Both the position numbers and the translations under genes were made by a program. The notes below the pieces were generated by a model. The model had not been told where the DNA came from, ran no database searches, and saw only the letters and a program-made list of their open reading frames with translations. 64,000 bases of DNA from Gammaproteobacteria bacterium (GTDB lineage: Bacteria; Pseudomonadota; Gammaproteobacteria; DSM-19610), in NCBI GenBank assembly GCA_015494295.1, contig WGBO01000071.1:22867-86866 (forward strand), in the 5' to 3' direction. Numbering within the stretch: position 1 is the stretch's first letter; each line of letters opens with the position of its first letter. Of the stretch, positions 21,880-32,156 are shown piece after piece.

Positions 21880-21958
21880 AAAGGGGGCGCAGCCATTTCC
21901 GCGAGGGCGGGCACCATAAACAACAAAGGGAACGGAGGCATTTTTCGGGAGCGGGCAC
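21880..21958. repeat. Two diverged tandem copies of a ~35-nt AAAGGG..CGGAGGCATTT..GGGCAC element
   Basis: 21880 AAAGGGGGCGCAGCCATTTCCGCGAGGGCGGGCAC and 21925 AAAGGGAACGGAGGCATTTTTCGGGAGCGGGCAC. Confidence 0.6.
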
Positions 21959-21960
21959 AA

Positions 21961-21993
21961 AAAAACCGCGGCGCCGGAAAAAACGCCGCGGTT
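21961..21993 (-). terminator. Hairpin terminator downstream of the YkgJ-family gene
   Basis: AACCGCGGCG ... CGCCGCGGTT flanked by A-tract (U-tract on the minus strand). Confidence 0.7.
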
Positions 21994-22022
21994 CTGTAGT
22001 GCCTGGACAGGCCCTGCGGGAA

Positions 22023-22901
22023 CTAGCTGTCCGCGGCGTCTTCCTCGCCAAGCTCCTCGCGCAGACGCTGCACTTCCTGACGGCGCTTGAGGTGTTTCTC
22101 GAGCGCATCGTCATGACGCGGGATGCTTTCCTCGCCGAACATGACCTGCCGCACGAAACGATCGGAGAATTTCATCAACGCCATGTCATCCTCGTACAGC
22201 TCATTCAACTCCGCCTCGCTGAGCTTGAAGGTGCCCTGAAAACCCTCGCTGCGCACGAACTCCCGGAACCGGTCCAGATCGTAACAGGCCATGAAGAACA
22301 GGCGGCGGCTGGCCAGCGAGGGCTGGCCGATGGCCGGGCCGGCGGACTTCATTTTCAGCACCAGCTGGCGCCAGGGGTGGCCGTGCTCGTCGTATTCCTC
22401 CAGACCCTGCTCCTCGCGGTAATCCTTGATGGTGATTTCGCGCTCTTCCTGGTGGCCCTTGCAGTGATCTTCCTTCACCAGCGCCCACGAAGCGCGGTCA
22501 AAGTTCTCGTCGGCACGACGCAGCGACAACAGGCCGACCGGGTAGTAACGACACGCGGTGGGGCGATCCTCGTACACGCTGCAACCCTCCTCGGTCATGA
22601 ACTGGCAGGCCGTGCTGCCTTCCCTTGGCAGCAGCTTGACGCCGGCGATGCTGCCCTTGTTGAACTCGAAGGGAATGGTGTACTGCTTGAGAAACTCCGT
22701 CGACGTCATCCCGAGGCGCTGCTTGAGACGCAGGATATCGTAAGGGGTCAGCGTGATATCGATGGAGCTGCAACAGGCATTGAAGCATTCGATGCCCTTG
22801 TAACAACGGAATTTGATAACGTGATTTTCGTCGAAGGTTTCCGGTGCAACCGGACTTGCTTCGAACGGAGACTCCTCGATATTGATATCGACATCAGCCA
22901 T
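22023..22901 (-). CDS. YkgJ-family cysteine-cluster protein
   Basis: CYKGIECFNACCSSIDITLTPYDILRLKQRLG...CQFMTEEGCSVYEDRPTACRYYPVG. Confidence 0.88.
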   Translation of the reverse strand: MADVDINIEESPFEASPVAPETFDENHVIKFRCYKGIECFNACCSSIDITLTPYDILRLKQRLGMTSTEFLKQYTIPFEFNKGSIAGVKLLPREGSTACQFMTEEGCSVYEDRPTACRYYPVGLLSLRRADENFDRASWALVKEDHCKGHQEEREITIKDYREEQGLEEYDEHGHPWRQLVLKMKSAGPAIGQPSLASRRLFFMACYDLDRFREFVRSEGFQGTFKLSEAELNELYEDDMALMKFSDRFVRQVMFGEESIPRHDDALEKHLKRRQEVQRLREELGEEDAADS

Positions 22902-23091
22902 GACTTGATTACCTCTGAAAATTGACGCGCCGGGCCCGCTAGGATAACACGTCCGGGGTTTGGAGGTTTAAACACAGGGGCAAGGGTTAATGGCGCATGC
23001 CGCCAGGCACCCGGGCGCTCCGGATTTCAATCGAGCCGGACCCCATTGAAAGCCATTGAACCCTTTTTTCGCCCTGGTGGCTCAAACAAGA

Positions 23092-23121
23092 AAGGCCCGC
23101 GCATTTTCATGCGCGGGCCTT
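23092..23121 (-). terminator. Hairpin terminator downstream of aprA
   Basis: AAGGCCCGCGCAT TTTC ATGCGCGGGCCTT. Confidence 0.75.
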
Positions 23122-23147
23122 GAAGGTACGACTGACTGTTCAGTGAC

Positions 23148-25130
23148 TTACTTGAACAGCTTGCTCTTGTCGACCAGATCCACGTGCTTGCGCTTGAAGC
23201 AGGTCCACTTCTTGGTTTCCTTGTCGTAGATCGAGTTGACGAAGCACTTCCAGTTCTCCTCGTCGACCAGGTTGTAGTCGGCGCGGTAGTAGAAGCCCGG
23301 GTAGCGGGATTCCTGACGGAACTCGATGTGCTTCATGTGAGCTTCGGCAGTGAGGATGCGGTGGTAGTTCTCCCAGGCACGCAGCAGTTCGTGCAGGTCC
23401 TTGGCGCGCATCTTCTCGGCGTCTTCCTTCAGCATGTCCAGCTTCTCACCGGCAACGGCCAGCATCTTGGCGTTGGTGGTGTAGTAGGTGGCCACGCCGG
23501 CTACATACTCGTCCATGATCTTCTGCAGGCGGAACTGCAGCATGCGGGGCGTGATGTAGTTCGGGTTGACGTCGATGGCCGTGGTGTAGTCCTTGTGCTC
23601 GAGGTAGTTCTTCACCGGCTTGTAGATCTCGGCGACGAGGTCTTCGACCGGGGTATCCAGCTCGGGCTTCAGGTCCGGGTTATCCAGGCAGTACTTGACC
23701 ATGGACTTGGCGCACATGCGGCCTTCGGCGTGAGAACCGGAGGAGAACTTGTGGCCGGAGGCGCCCACACCGTCACCGGCGGTGAACAGACCCTGGACAG
23801 TGGTCATGCCACGGTAGCCCCAGTTCCAGCCCTTCGGCAGGTGCTCGGGCACACCGTCGTACTCTTCATCGGTCGGCGCGCCGACATCGGTCGGGCCGGA
23901 GACCCAGATGCCGCAGCAACCGGAGTGGGAACCCAGCAGGTAGGGTTCGGTCGGCATCAGCTCGGAGTTCTTCTTCTCCGGCTCGATGTTCTCACCGACC
24001 CAGATACCACACTGGCCGACACACATGTCGAGGAAGTCTTCCCAGGCTTCAGCTTCCAGATGCTTCACTTCGCGAGGAGACAGGGTTTCGCGCAGGTTGG
24101 CCAGCGCGGTCACGGTGTCCATGTAGATGGGACCACGACCTTCCTTCATTTCCTTCAGCATGAGGTGGTTACGCAGGCAGGAAGCCGGCACGGCGGCCTG
24201 GCCGTAAGGAGGATAGTCGTCCAGCATCTCCTTGTTGCGTTCCATGTAGACTTCTTCGAAGGCGTTGGTGGCCTTGGCCTTGAACAGCAGGAACCAGGCG
24301 CCGACCGGACCGTAACCGTCCTTGAAGCGGGTCGGAACGAAACGGTTTTCCATCAGCGTCAGTTCGGCGCCAGCCTCGGCAGCCATGGAGTAGGTGGAAC
24401 CGGCGTTCCAGACCGGGTACCAGGCACGACCCTGACCTTCACCGACGGAGCGGGGACGGAACAGGTTGACGCAACCACCGGCAGCCAGCAGGCAGGCCTT
24501 GAACTTGTAGACGAACACCTTGTGCTCACGAGTGGAGAAACCGACAGCACCGGCGATGCGGTTCTTGTCGTTCTTGTCGTTGACCAGCTTGACGATGAAC
24601 ACACGCTCCTGGATGTTGTCGATGCCCAGGGCCTTCTTGGCGGCTTCGGCAACAATCCACTTGTAGGATTCACCGTTGATCATGATCTGCCACTTACCGG
24701 AGCGGACCGGCTTGCCGCCGTCCTTCAGCGGGGTCAGGCCTTCGGCGCCGTTGTGACGCTCGCCGTTCTCGTCGAGCTTCCAGATCGGCAGGCCCCATTC
24801 CTCGAACAGATGCACCGACTCGTCGACGTGGCGGCCCAGGTCGTAGGCCAGATCGTCACGGGTGATACCCATCAGGTCGTTGGAGACCATGCGGGCGTAA
24901 TCAGCCGGGTCCTGCTCGGAACCGATGTAGGTGTTGATGGCGGACAGGCCCTGCGCCACCGCGCCGGAGCGATCCATGGCGGCCTTGTCGACCAGGCGGA
25001 TCTTGAGGTCCGTGCCTTCTGCCCAGCGCATGATTTCGAACGCAGCGCCGCAGCAAGCCATACCACCGCCGATGAGAAGAATATCGACTTCTTCTTCGAC
25101 GACTTCAGGATTTCCGAATTCTCCTGCCAT
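23148..25130 (-). CDS. aprA: Adenylylsulfate reductase alpha subunit
   Basis: EEVDILLIGGGMACCGAAFEIMRWA...; 660 aa AprA with FAD-binding N-terminus. Confidence 0.97.
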   Translation of the reverse strand: MAGEFGNPEVVEEEVDILLIGGGMACCGAAFEIMRWAEGTDLKIRLVDKAAMDRSGAVAQGLSAINTYIGSEQDPADYARMVSNDLMGITRDDLAYDLGRHVDESVHLFEEWGLPIWKLDENGERHNGAEGLTPLKDGGKPVRSGKWQIMINGESYKWIVAEAAKKALGIDNIQERVFIVKLVNDKNDKNRIAGAVGFSTREHKVFVYKFKACLLAAGGCVNLFRPRSVGEGQGRAWYPVWNAGSTYSMAAEAGAELTLMENRFVPTRFKDGYGPVGAWFLLFKAKATNAFEEVYMERNKEMLDDYPPYGQAAVPASCLRNHLMLKEMKEGRGPIYMDTVTALANLRETLSPREVKHLEAEAWEDFLDMCVGQCGIWVGENIEPEKKNSELMPTEPYLLGSHSGCCGIWVSGPTDVGAPTDEEYDGVPEHLPKGWNWGYRGMTTVQGLFTAGDGVGASGHKFSSGSHAEGRMCAKSMVKYCLDNPDLKPELDTPVEDLVAEIYKPVKNYLEHKDYTTAIDVNPNYITPRMLQFRLQKIMDEYVAGVATYYTTNAKMLAVAGEKLDMLKEDAEKMRAKDLHELLRAWENYHRILTAEAHMKHIEFRQESRYPGFYYRADYNLVDEENWKCFVNSIYDKETKKWTCFKRKHVDLVDKSKLFK

Positions 25131-25187
25131 TTTGTAATTACCTCTGTACTTTAAAACTGAAAATGAATGCTGTTGTCCAAACCTTGC

Positions 25188-25655
25188 TTACAGGTTGATC
25201 AGCTCGCTGCGATCGCCTTCGCGGTAGCCGTTCTCCTGACAGAAGAAACCGGGCTGGTCGATCTTGGACATGTCGGCGGCAGGCTTGCCGGCGTACGGAT
25301 CGATGGAGCCTTCCGGCGTGGTGCGGATCGGGAACTTGAAGCGCTTCATGGTGCCGTTGCGGAACTTGATGGTCCACATGATGGAGTCGGTACCACGCAG
25401 CGGCTGCACGGAACCACCCAGCGGCACGATATCGGCATAGTGACGGGCTTCAATGGCCTGCTGCGGGCAGATCTTCACGCAGGAGTAGCACTCCCAGCAC
25501 TGATCGGGCTCCTGGTTGAAGGCTTTCATGGCATGGCCGGTTTCGGAACCGTCCTTGTCCAGCTTCATCAGGTCGTGGGGGCAGATGTACATGCAGGCGG
25601 TTTTGTCCTGACCCTTGCAACCGTCGCACTTGTCTGTACGTACAAATGTAGGCAT
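25188..25655 (-). CDS. aprB: Adenylylsulfate reductase beta subunit
   Basis: MPTFVRTDKCDGCKGQDKTACMYICPHDLMKLD...CWECYSCVKICPQQAIEARHYADIVPLGG; two 4Fe-4S motifs. Confidence 0.97.
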   Translation of the reverse strand: MPTFVRTDKCDGCKGQDKTACMYICPHDLMKLDKDGSETGHAMKAFNQEPDQCWECYSCVKICPQQAIEARHYADIVPLGGSVQPLRGTDSIMWTIKFRNGTMKRFKFPIRTTPEGSIDPYAGKPAADMSKIDQPGFFCQENGYREGDRSELINL

Positions 25656-25731
25656 GGTTTCTCTCCGTTTTACTTTACTTCAGTGATATATCATCCGTTG
25701 ACAGGCAAGCCGGCAACGGTCTCTAGAGCTC

Positions 25732-26949
25732 TTACCTGGCTGAATGGCCAGACATTTTAATCTCAACCTTCTCGTCGTCCTTCAAACTCGCATAGTAGGC
25801 GCGCAGGATCTCCAGCACCTCCGGCCGCGAGAACTTGTCGGACACCTCCTCGCCCTCGGACAGCGCCTTGCGCAGCTTGGTGCCCGATAACAGGATACGG
25901 TCTTCCGCGTCGTGCGGGCAGGTCTTCATGGACGCCATGCCGTCGCACTTGTTGCACCAGAAGGTCCAGTCGATCTTGAGCGGCTGGGTTTCCAGGGCAT
26001 CCTCGCCGATCTCGTCGAAGATATGGTGCGCGTCGAACGGACCGTAGTAGTCGCCGACACCGGCGTGGTCGCGGCCGACGATCTGGTGCGAACAACCGTA
26101 GTTCTGACGAAACAGCGCGTGCAGCAGCGCCTCGCGCGGACCGGCATAACGCATGTCCAGCGGATAGCCGGCCTGGATTACGGTGTTGTCGGAGAAGTAT
26201 TTCTCGATCAGGGTGCCGATGGCCTTGCTGCGCACGTCGGCGGGAATGTCGCCGGGCTTCAGCTTGCCGAGCAGCGAGTGGATCAGAACGCCGTCGAGGG
26301 TCTCGATGGCGATCTTGGCCAGGTATTCATGGGAACGGTGCATCGGGTTGCGGGTCTGGAACGCCGCAACGGTCTTCCAGCCTCGCTTCTCGAACTCGGC
26401 GCGGGTCTGCGCCGGGGTCATGAACTGGTCGCCGAACTCTTCCGGGAAACCGCCCTGCGACAGGACCTTGATGGGGCCGGCGAGGTTGACGTCGCCCTGC
26501 TCCATGACCATCTTCACGCCCGGGTGCTCGATATCGGTGGTCTTGTAGACCATCATGCACTCGTGCTTCTTGTCGATGGTGTATTTTTCGGTGACCGACA
26601 TGGTCGCGAGAACTTCCTCGCGCTCTGTGTCGTACAGGGCGACTTCGTCGCCTTCGCTGATCGAATCGGCGGTCGCGGTGTCGGTGGACAACGTGACAGG
26701 TATCGGCCAGAACAGGCCGTTGGCCATCTTCATGCCGTCGCACACGCCCTGCCAGTCGGCCTTGGTCATGAAGCCGTCCAGCGGAGTAAAGCCGCCGATG
26801 CCCATCATAATGATATCGCCGGCCTCGCGAGACGAGATGTTAACCTTCGGAAGCGAAGCAGCACGCTCCTTTTCCGCGGCGAGCGCATCGCCTTCGAGCA
26901 ACAGTGGTTTCAGATCTCCACCGCCATGGGGCTTCACTAAACTGGACAT
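25732..26949 (-). CDS. sat: Sulfate adenylyltransferase (ATP sulfurylase)
   Basis: [17 protein letters not shown]...[21 protein letters not shown]...[12 protein letters not shown]. Confidence 0.97.
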   Translation of the reverse strand: MSSLVKPHGGGDLKPLLLEGDALAAEKERAASLPKVNISSREAGDIIMMGIGGFTPLDGFMTKADWQGVCDGMKMANGLFWPIPVTLSTDTATADSISEGDEVALYDTEREEVLATMSVTEKYTIDKKHECMMVYKTTDIEHPGVKMVMEQGDVNLAGPIKVLSQGGFPEEFGDQFMTPAQTRAEFEKRGWKTVAAFQTRNPMHRSHEYLAKIAIETLDGVLIHSLLGKLKPGDIPADVRSKAIGTLIEKYFSDNTVIQAGYPLDMRYAGPREALLHALFRQNYGCSHQIVGRDHAGVGDYYGPFDAHHIFDEIGEDALETQPLKIDWTFWCNKCDGMASMKTCPHDAEDRILLSGTKLRKALSEGEEVSDKFSRPEVLEILRAYYASLKDDEKVEIKMSGHSAR

Positions 26950-27271
26950 GAGACTCCTTCCGAACAGGTCTATATTTGGTTAGCAGGCATGCGCCTGACG
27001 CATCTGCCCCTATGAGCAGGGGGTGTTACCTTAATGATGCCGGTAGGGAATGCCAACAGTTTTAATTTACTACAGCATAAAGCCACCTTATTGTGTGGAT
27101 GGCGCCTAGGACGGAATATAACCCGCTGTTTTATATAGTATTACTTCATGTATATTAGTATATTATGATATTTTATGCTGGATTCAGAAACGCTTATTGG
27201 CGACAATCGACAATAGTCTAGTAAATTGCTCGGTTTTTCGGCCACGGCCAAGTCCAACCAGGGATACACTT

Positions 27272-30184
27272 ATGTCCAACCCGATACATGACCCGCTGTC
27301 GAAGACGCTCGACGAACAGAGCCGCATCGAGGTCAAGAACACGACATGCTACATGTGCGCCTGTCGCTGCGGTATCCGCGTGACGCTGCGCGACGGCGAA
27401 GTCCGTTACATCCAGGGCAACCCCGACCACCCGCTCAACAAGGGGGTGATCTGCGCCAAGGGTTCGTCCGGCATCATGAAACAGTACTCGCCGGCGCGGC
27501 TGACCAGGCCGCTGCTGCGCAAGGCCGGCAGTGAGCGCGGCGACAACGAGTTCGAGGAGATTTCCTGGGACAAGGCGTTCGAGATCATGGAAGAACGCCT
27601 CGGCGAGATCCGCGCCACCGACCCGAAGAAATTCGCCCTGTTCACGGGCCGCGACCAGATGCAGGCCCTGACCGGCATGTTCGCCAAGCAGTTCGGCACG
27701 CCCAATTACGCCGCTCACGGCGGTTTCTGTTCGGTGAACATGGCGGCCGGCATGATCTACACCATCGGCGGCTCGTTCTGGGAGTTCGGCGGCCCCGACC
27801 TCGACCGCGCCAAGCTGTTCGTGATGATCGGCACCGCGGAAGACCATCACTCCAACCCCATGAAGATGGCGCTGTCCAGGTTCAAGCGCCAGGGCGGCAA
27901 GTTCATCTCCATCAACCCGGTGCGCAGCGGCTATTCGGCGATTGCGGACGAATGGATTCCCATCAAGCCCGGCACCGACGGCGCCCTGTTCCTGGCGCTC
28001 ACCAACGAGATCATCAAGCAGGGCCTGTACGACCGCGATTTCCTGGTCAACTACTCGAATTCCGCCGAACTGGTGAACATGGACCCCGAGTCCAGCGAGT
28101 ACGGCATGTTCGTGCGCTTCGAGGTGCCGCCGGAAGAAGGCTGTTTCGATCCACAAAACAAGCTGTGGTGGGATCGCGAGCTGGACAAGCCCATCTCCAC
28201 CCACACCCCCGGCGCCGACCCCTACCTGCTCGGCGAGTTCCGGCTCGACGACGGCACCCCGGTGAAGCCGGCCTTCCAGTTGCTGGTGGACCGCGTCAAG
28301 CAGTACACCGCCGAGTGGGCTTCCAGCATCACCGGCATCCCGGAGGAAACCATCAAGCGCCTGGCCCACGAAATGGGCATCACCGCGCGCGACGAAAAGA
28401 TCGAGCTGCCGATTCCCTGGACCGATACCTGGGGCAACGAACACGAGTCGGTCACCGGCAACCCGGTGGCCTTCCACGCCATGCGCGGCCTGGCGGCCCA
28501 TTCCAACGGCTTCCAGACCATCCGTGCGATGTCTATATTAATGAGTGTCCTCGGCACCATCGACCGCCCGGGCGGCTTCCGCCATAAGGCGCCGTTCCCG
28601 CGCCCCATCCCGCCCTGCGCCAAGACGCCGAACGACCCGCGCGCGGTGAAGCCCAACACGCCGCTGGACGGCATGCCGCTGGGCTGGCCCGCCGACCCGG
28701 ACGACCTGTTCGTCAACGACGACGGAAGCCCGGTGCGCATCGACAAGGCCTTCTCCTGGGAATACCCGCTGTCGGTGCACGGCCTGATGCACAACGCCAT
28801 CACCAACGCCTGGCGCGGCGACCCCTACAAGATCGACACGCTGCTGATCTTCATGGCCAACATGGCGTGGAACTCCGCCATGAACACCACCCAGGTGCGC
28901 AAGATGCTCAACGATAAGGACGAGGACGGCAACTACAAGATCCCGTTCCTGATCGTCGCCGACGCCTTCCAGTCGGAGATGGTGGCCTACGCCGACCTGG
29001 TGCTGCCCGACACCACCTACCTGGAACGCCACGACTGCATGTCCATGCTGGACCGCCCGATTTCCGAATACGACGGCCCGGTGGACTCGGTGCGCATCCC
29101 GGTGCTGCCGCCCAAGGGCGAGTGCAAGCCGTTCCAGGAAGTGCTGATCGAGCTGGGCTCGCGCCTCAAGCTGCCGGCCTTCGTCGACGCCGAGGGCAAC
29201 CGCAAGTTCCGTGACTACCCCGACTTCGTGGTCAACTACGAAACCGCGCCGGGCTCCGGCATCGGTTTCCTGGCCGGCTGGCGCGGCAAGGGCGGCGAAA
29301 AGTTCATGAAGGGCGAGCCCAACCCCAAGCAGTGGGAGATGTACGAGAAAAACAACTGCGTGTTCCACTACGAGCTGCCCAAGTCCTACCAGTACATGCG
29401 CAACTGGAATCAGGGTTACCTGGAGTGGGCCAAGCGTCACGCGCTGACCCGCTATGCAGAACCCATCAACATCCACATCTACTCCGAGGTGTTGCAGAAG
29501 TTCCGCCTGGCCGCCCAGGGCAAGTCGGATGGCAAGCAGCCGCCGGACCACCTGCGCAAGCGCGTGGAAACGCACTTCGACCCGCTGCCGTTCTACTCGC
29601 AGCCGCTGGAGTCGCAACTCTCCGACCTGCGCAAGTACCCGCTCAACGCGATCACCCAGCGTCCCATGGCGATGTACCACTCCTGGGATTCGCAGAACGC
29701 ATGGCTGCGGCAGATCCATACCTATAACTACCTGTACGTCAACGCGAAGACCGCCGCCGAGGCGGGCATCGAGGACGGCGGCTGGATGTGGGTGGAATCC
29801 ATGCACGGTAAGGTGCGCTGCATGTGCCGCTATTCGGAAGCCGTCGAACCCGGCACGGTGTGGACCTGGAACGCCATCGGCAAGGCCGCCGGCGCCTGGG
29901 GACTGGACGGCGATGCCAACGAAGCCAGACAGGGCTTCCTGCTCAACCATGTGATCAGCGAGGAACTGCCGGCGTCGGCGGACGGAGAACACCTGTCCAA
30001 CTCCGACCCCATCACCGGCCAGGCGGGCTGGTACGATGTGCAGGTGCGCATCTATCCCGCCGACCCCGCCGAACCACGCGTCACCGACCCGCAGTTCGAC
30101 CCCCTGCACCCGGTGCCGGGGCAGTCGACCGAGATCAAGCGTGGCCGCTGGCTGACCTACTTCGCGGGCAGGAAAAAAGCCTGA
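27272..30184 (+). CDS. soeA: Molybdopterin oxidoreductase, sulfite-oxidising SoeA-type catalytic subunit
   Basis: KNTTCYMCACRCGIRVTLRDGEVRYIQGNPDHPLNKGVICAKG; 4Fe-4S plus Mo-bisPGD; with soeB- and soeC-type partners. Confidence 0.88.
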   Translation: MSNPIHDPLSKTLDEQSRIEVKNTTCYMCACRCGIRVTLRDGEVRYIQGNPDHPLNKGVICAKGSSGIMKQYSPARLTRPLLRKAGSERGDNEFEEISWDKAFEIMEERLGEIRATDPKKFALFTGRDQMQALTGMFAKQFGTPNYAAHGGFCSVNMAAGMIYTIGGSFWEFGGPDLDRAKLFVMIGTAEDHHSNPMKMALSRFKRQGGKFISINPVRSGYSAIADEWIPIKPGTDGALFLALTNEIIKQGLYDRDFLVNYSNSAELVNMDPESSEYGMFVRFEVPPEEGCFDPQNKLWWDRELDKPISTHTPGADPYLLGEFRLDDGTPVKPAFQLLVDRVKQYTAEWASSITGIPEETIKRLAHEMGITARDEKIELPIPWTDTWGNEHESVTGNPVAFHAMRGLAAHSNGFQTIRAMSILMSVLGTIDRPGGFRHKAPFPRPIPPCAKTPNDPRAVKPNTPLDGMPLGWPADPDDLFVNDDGSPVRIDKAFSWEYPLSVHGLMHNAITNAWRGDPYKIDTLLIFMANMAWNSAMNTTQVRKMLNDKDEDGNYKIPFLIVADAFQSEMVAYADLVLPDTTYLERHDCMSMLDRPISEYDGPVDSVRIPVLPPKGECKPFQEVLIELGSRLKLPAFVDAEGNRKFRDYPDFVVNYETAPGSGIGFLAGWRGKGGEKFMKGEPNPKQWEMYEKNNCVFHYELPKSYQYMRNWNQGYLEWAKRHALTRYAEPINIHIYSEVLQKFRLAAQGKSDGKQPPDHLRKRVETHFDPLPFYSQPLESQLSDLRKYPLNAITQRPMAMYHSWDSQNAWLRQIHTYNYLYVNAKTAAEAGIEDGGWMWVESMHGKVRCMCRYSEAVEPGTVWTWNAIGKAAGAWGLDGDANEARQGFLLNHVISEELPASADGEHLSNSDPITGQAGWYDVQVRIYPADPAEPRVTDPQFDPLHPVPGQSTEIKRGRWLTYFAGRKKA

Positions 30185-30239
30185 AACATATAACAGGCGG
30201 GGTCCGGCAGGGCCGCTCCCCGCAAGGGATAGATGAGAA

Positions 30240-30971
30240 ATGTCACAACTAGCTTTGGTTATAGACCTGAATGTCTGCGTGGGCTGCCATGCCTGCGTCA
30301 CCAGTTGCAAGGAGTGGAACACCTCCGGCACGGCGGGCTACATGGCCGACATGAACCCGTTCAGCAAGGATCCGACCGGCACCTTCTTCAACCGCGTGCA
30401 GACCTTCGAGGTAGGCGACTTCCCCAATACCGAGACGGTGCACTTCCCGAAAAGCTGCCTGCACTGCGAGGATCCGCCCTGCGTGCCTGTGTGCCCCACC
30501 GGCGCCAGCTACAAGCGCGACCAGGACGGCATCGTGCTGGTGGACTATGACAAGTGCATCGGCTGCAAGTACTGTTCGTGGGCCTGTCCCTACGGCGTGC
30601 GTGAACTCGACGAACACCAGAAGGTGATGAAGAAATGCACCCTGTGCGTGGACCGCATCTACGACGAGTCACTGCCGGAAAACGAGCGCAAGCCGGCCTG
30701 CGTCATGGCCTGCCCGACCAACGCGCGCCTGTTCGGCGACGTCAACGACCCGGACTCGGAAGCCGCGCAGGCGATACGCGAACGTGGCGGTTACCAGCTT
30801 ATGCCCGAGTGGGGCACGCGGCCGGCGAACCATTACCTGCCGCGCCGCAAGACCAGCATCACCATCCACGACGACGAGCTGATTCGCGCCGACAACCCGC
30901 TCAACAAGGAGCGCCAGTTGCCGATGCCGGACGCCGACGATCCGACGCTGGACGAAACCACGAGCTGGTAA
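30240..30971 (+). CDS. soeB: 4Fe-4S ferredoxin-type subunit SoeB
   Basis: LVIDLNVCVGCHACVTSCKEWN...CLHCEDPPCVPVCPTGASYKR...CIGCKYCSWACPYG. Confidence 0.88.
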   Translation: MSQLALVIDLNVCVGCHACVTSCKEWNTSGTAGYMADMNPFSKDPTGTFFNRVQTFEVGDFPNTETVHFPKSCLHCEDPPCVPVCPTGASYKRDQDGIVLVDYDKCIGCKYCSWACPYGVRELDEHQKVMKKCTLCVDRIYDESLPENERKPACVMACPTNARLFGDVNDPDSEAAQAIRERGGYQLMPEWGTRPANHYLPRRKTSITIHDDELIRADNPLNKERQLPMPDADDPTLDETTSW

Positions 30972-31089
30972 ACAAGACTATGTCGCCGCGCGACGCCCAC
31001 GGCTGCCGATGGAACCTCCTGGTTCGCGCAACGCATCGAATGCCCGGGCAGCGCGTGGCGGCGCCCAATGATTCAACGGGAGAACACAC

Positions 31090-32070
31090 ATGCATCCTGC
31101 ATTCTCTGTCATCTTTCTGACCACACTGATCGGCGCCGGCCAGGGCCTGTTCCTGGCGCTGTATACCGGGCAACTGTACTCGGTATTCAAGGTGCTGCCG
31201 GTCCAGGACTCCGCGCAATTCCATGCCATCGGCAGCCTGATGGCCATCGCGCTGCTGGTCGCCGGCCTGTTCAGCTCCTTTTTCCACCTCGGCCACCCGG
31301 AACGCGCATGGCGTTCGGCGGCGTGCTGGCGCACCTCCTGGCTGTCGCGCGAAGTCATCGTGCTGCCGACCTTCACCGGCGCCGTCGCCGTGTGGGGACT
31401 GGTGCACTACCTGGGCTGGAACCCGGTGCTGTTCAGCTTCCGCGGCACGTTCGACATCGACCTTTCGCTGGTGATCGGCGCCGCCGCCTCGCTGCTGGGC
31501 TTTACGCTGTTCCTGTGCACCGGCATGATCTACGCCTGCATCAAGCAGTTGCAGGAATGGGCCACGCCGCTGACGGTCGTCAACTACACTCTGCTCGGCA
31601 GCGCCTCCGGGTTCATGCTCGCCACCGCCTTCGCGGCCTGGCGCGAGTCCGGGCTGACGGAGTTCTTCGGCGGCTGGGCGATCCTGATGACAGTCGTCGC
31701 CTTCATCACCCGCAGCGCCAGCCTGTTGCGCAACGCGCGCATCAAGCACAAGTCCACGCTGGAAACCGCCATCGGTATCCGCCACGCACGCATCCAGCAG
31801 AAGTCCATGGGCTTCATGGCCGGCTCCTTCAACACCCGCGAATACTTCCACGGTGCGCCGGCGCACATTTTCCGGATGATCAAGTGGGTGTTCCTGGTGC
31901 TGGTATTCCCGGTACCGCTGCTGCTGGTTTCCATCGGCCTCGGCACCCAGACCGTGGGCCTGCTGCTCGCCGCCTTCCTGGTCCAGTACCTCGGACTGCT
32001 GGCGGAGCGCTGGTTCTTCTTCGCCCAGGCCAACCATCCGCAGAACCTGTATTACCAGACTGTGGGTTAG
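31090..32070 (+). CDS. soeC: DmsC-type membrane anchor subunit SoeC
   Basis: MHPAFSVIFLTTLIGAGQGLFLALYTGQLY...; multiple TM helices; DmsC-like. Confidence 0.85.
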   Translation: MHPAFSVIFLTTLIGAGQGLFLALYTGQLYSVFKVLPVQDSAQFHAIGSLMAIALLVAGLFSSFFHLGHPERAWRSAACWRTSWLSREVIVLPTFTGAVAVWGLVHYLGWNPVLFSFRGTFDIDLSLVIGAAASLLGFTLFLCTGMIYACIKQLQEWATPLTVVNYTLLGSASGFMLATAFAAWRESGLTEFFGGWAILMTVVAFITRSASLLRNARIKHKSTLETAIGIRHARIQQKSMGFMAGSFNTREYFHGAPAHIFRMIKWVFLVLVFPVPLLLVSIGLGTQTVGLLLAAFLVQYLGLLAERWFFFAQANHPQNLYYQTVG

Positions 32071-32077
32071 GTTACTG

Positions 32078-32091
32078 TTGATCCAGATCAA
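32078..32091 (+). promoter_or_regulatory. Perfect FNR/ANR box upstream of moaA
   Basis: TTGATCCAGATCAA; -10 candidate TACTAT at 32115-32120 puts the box centre near -42. Confidence 0.7.
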
Positions 32092-32156
32092 GTGTGGTAT
32101 TGCTAAAACCACGTTACTATCGCGCTACACTAGCCGAAACGACAAAGGTTCAGCAC

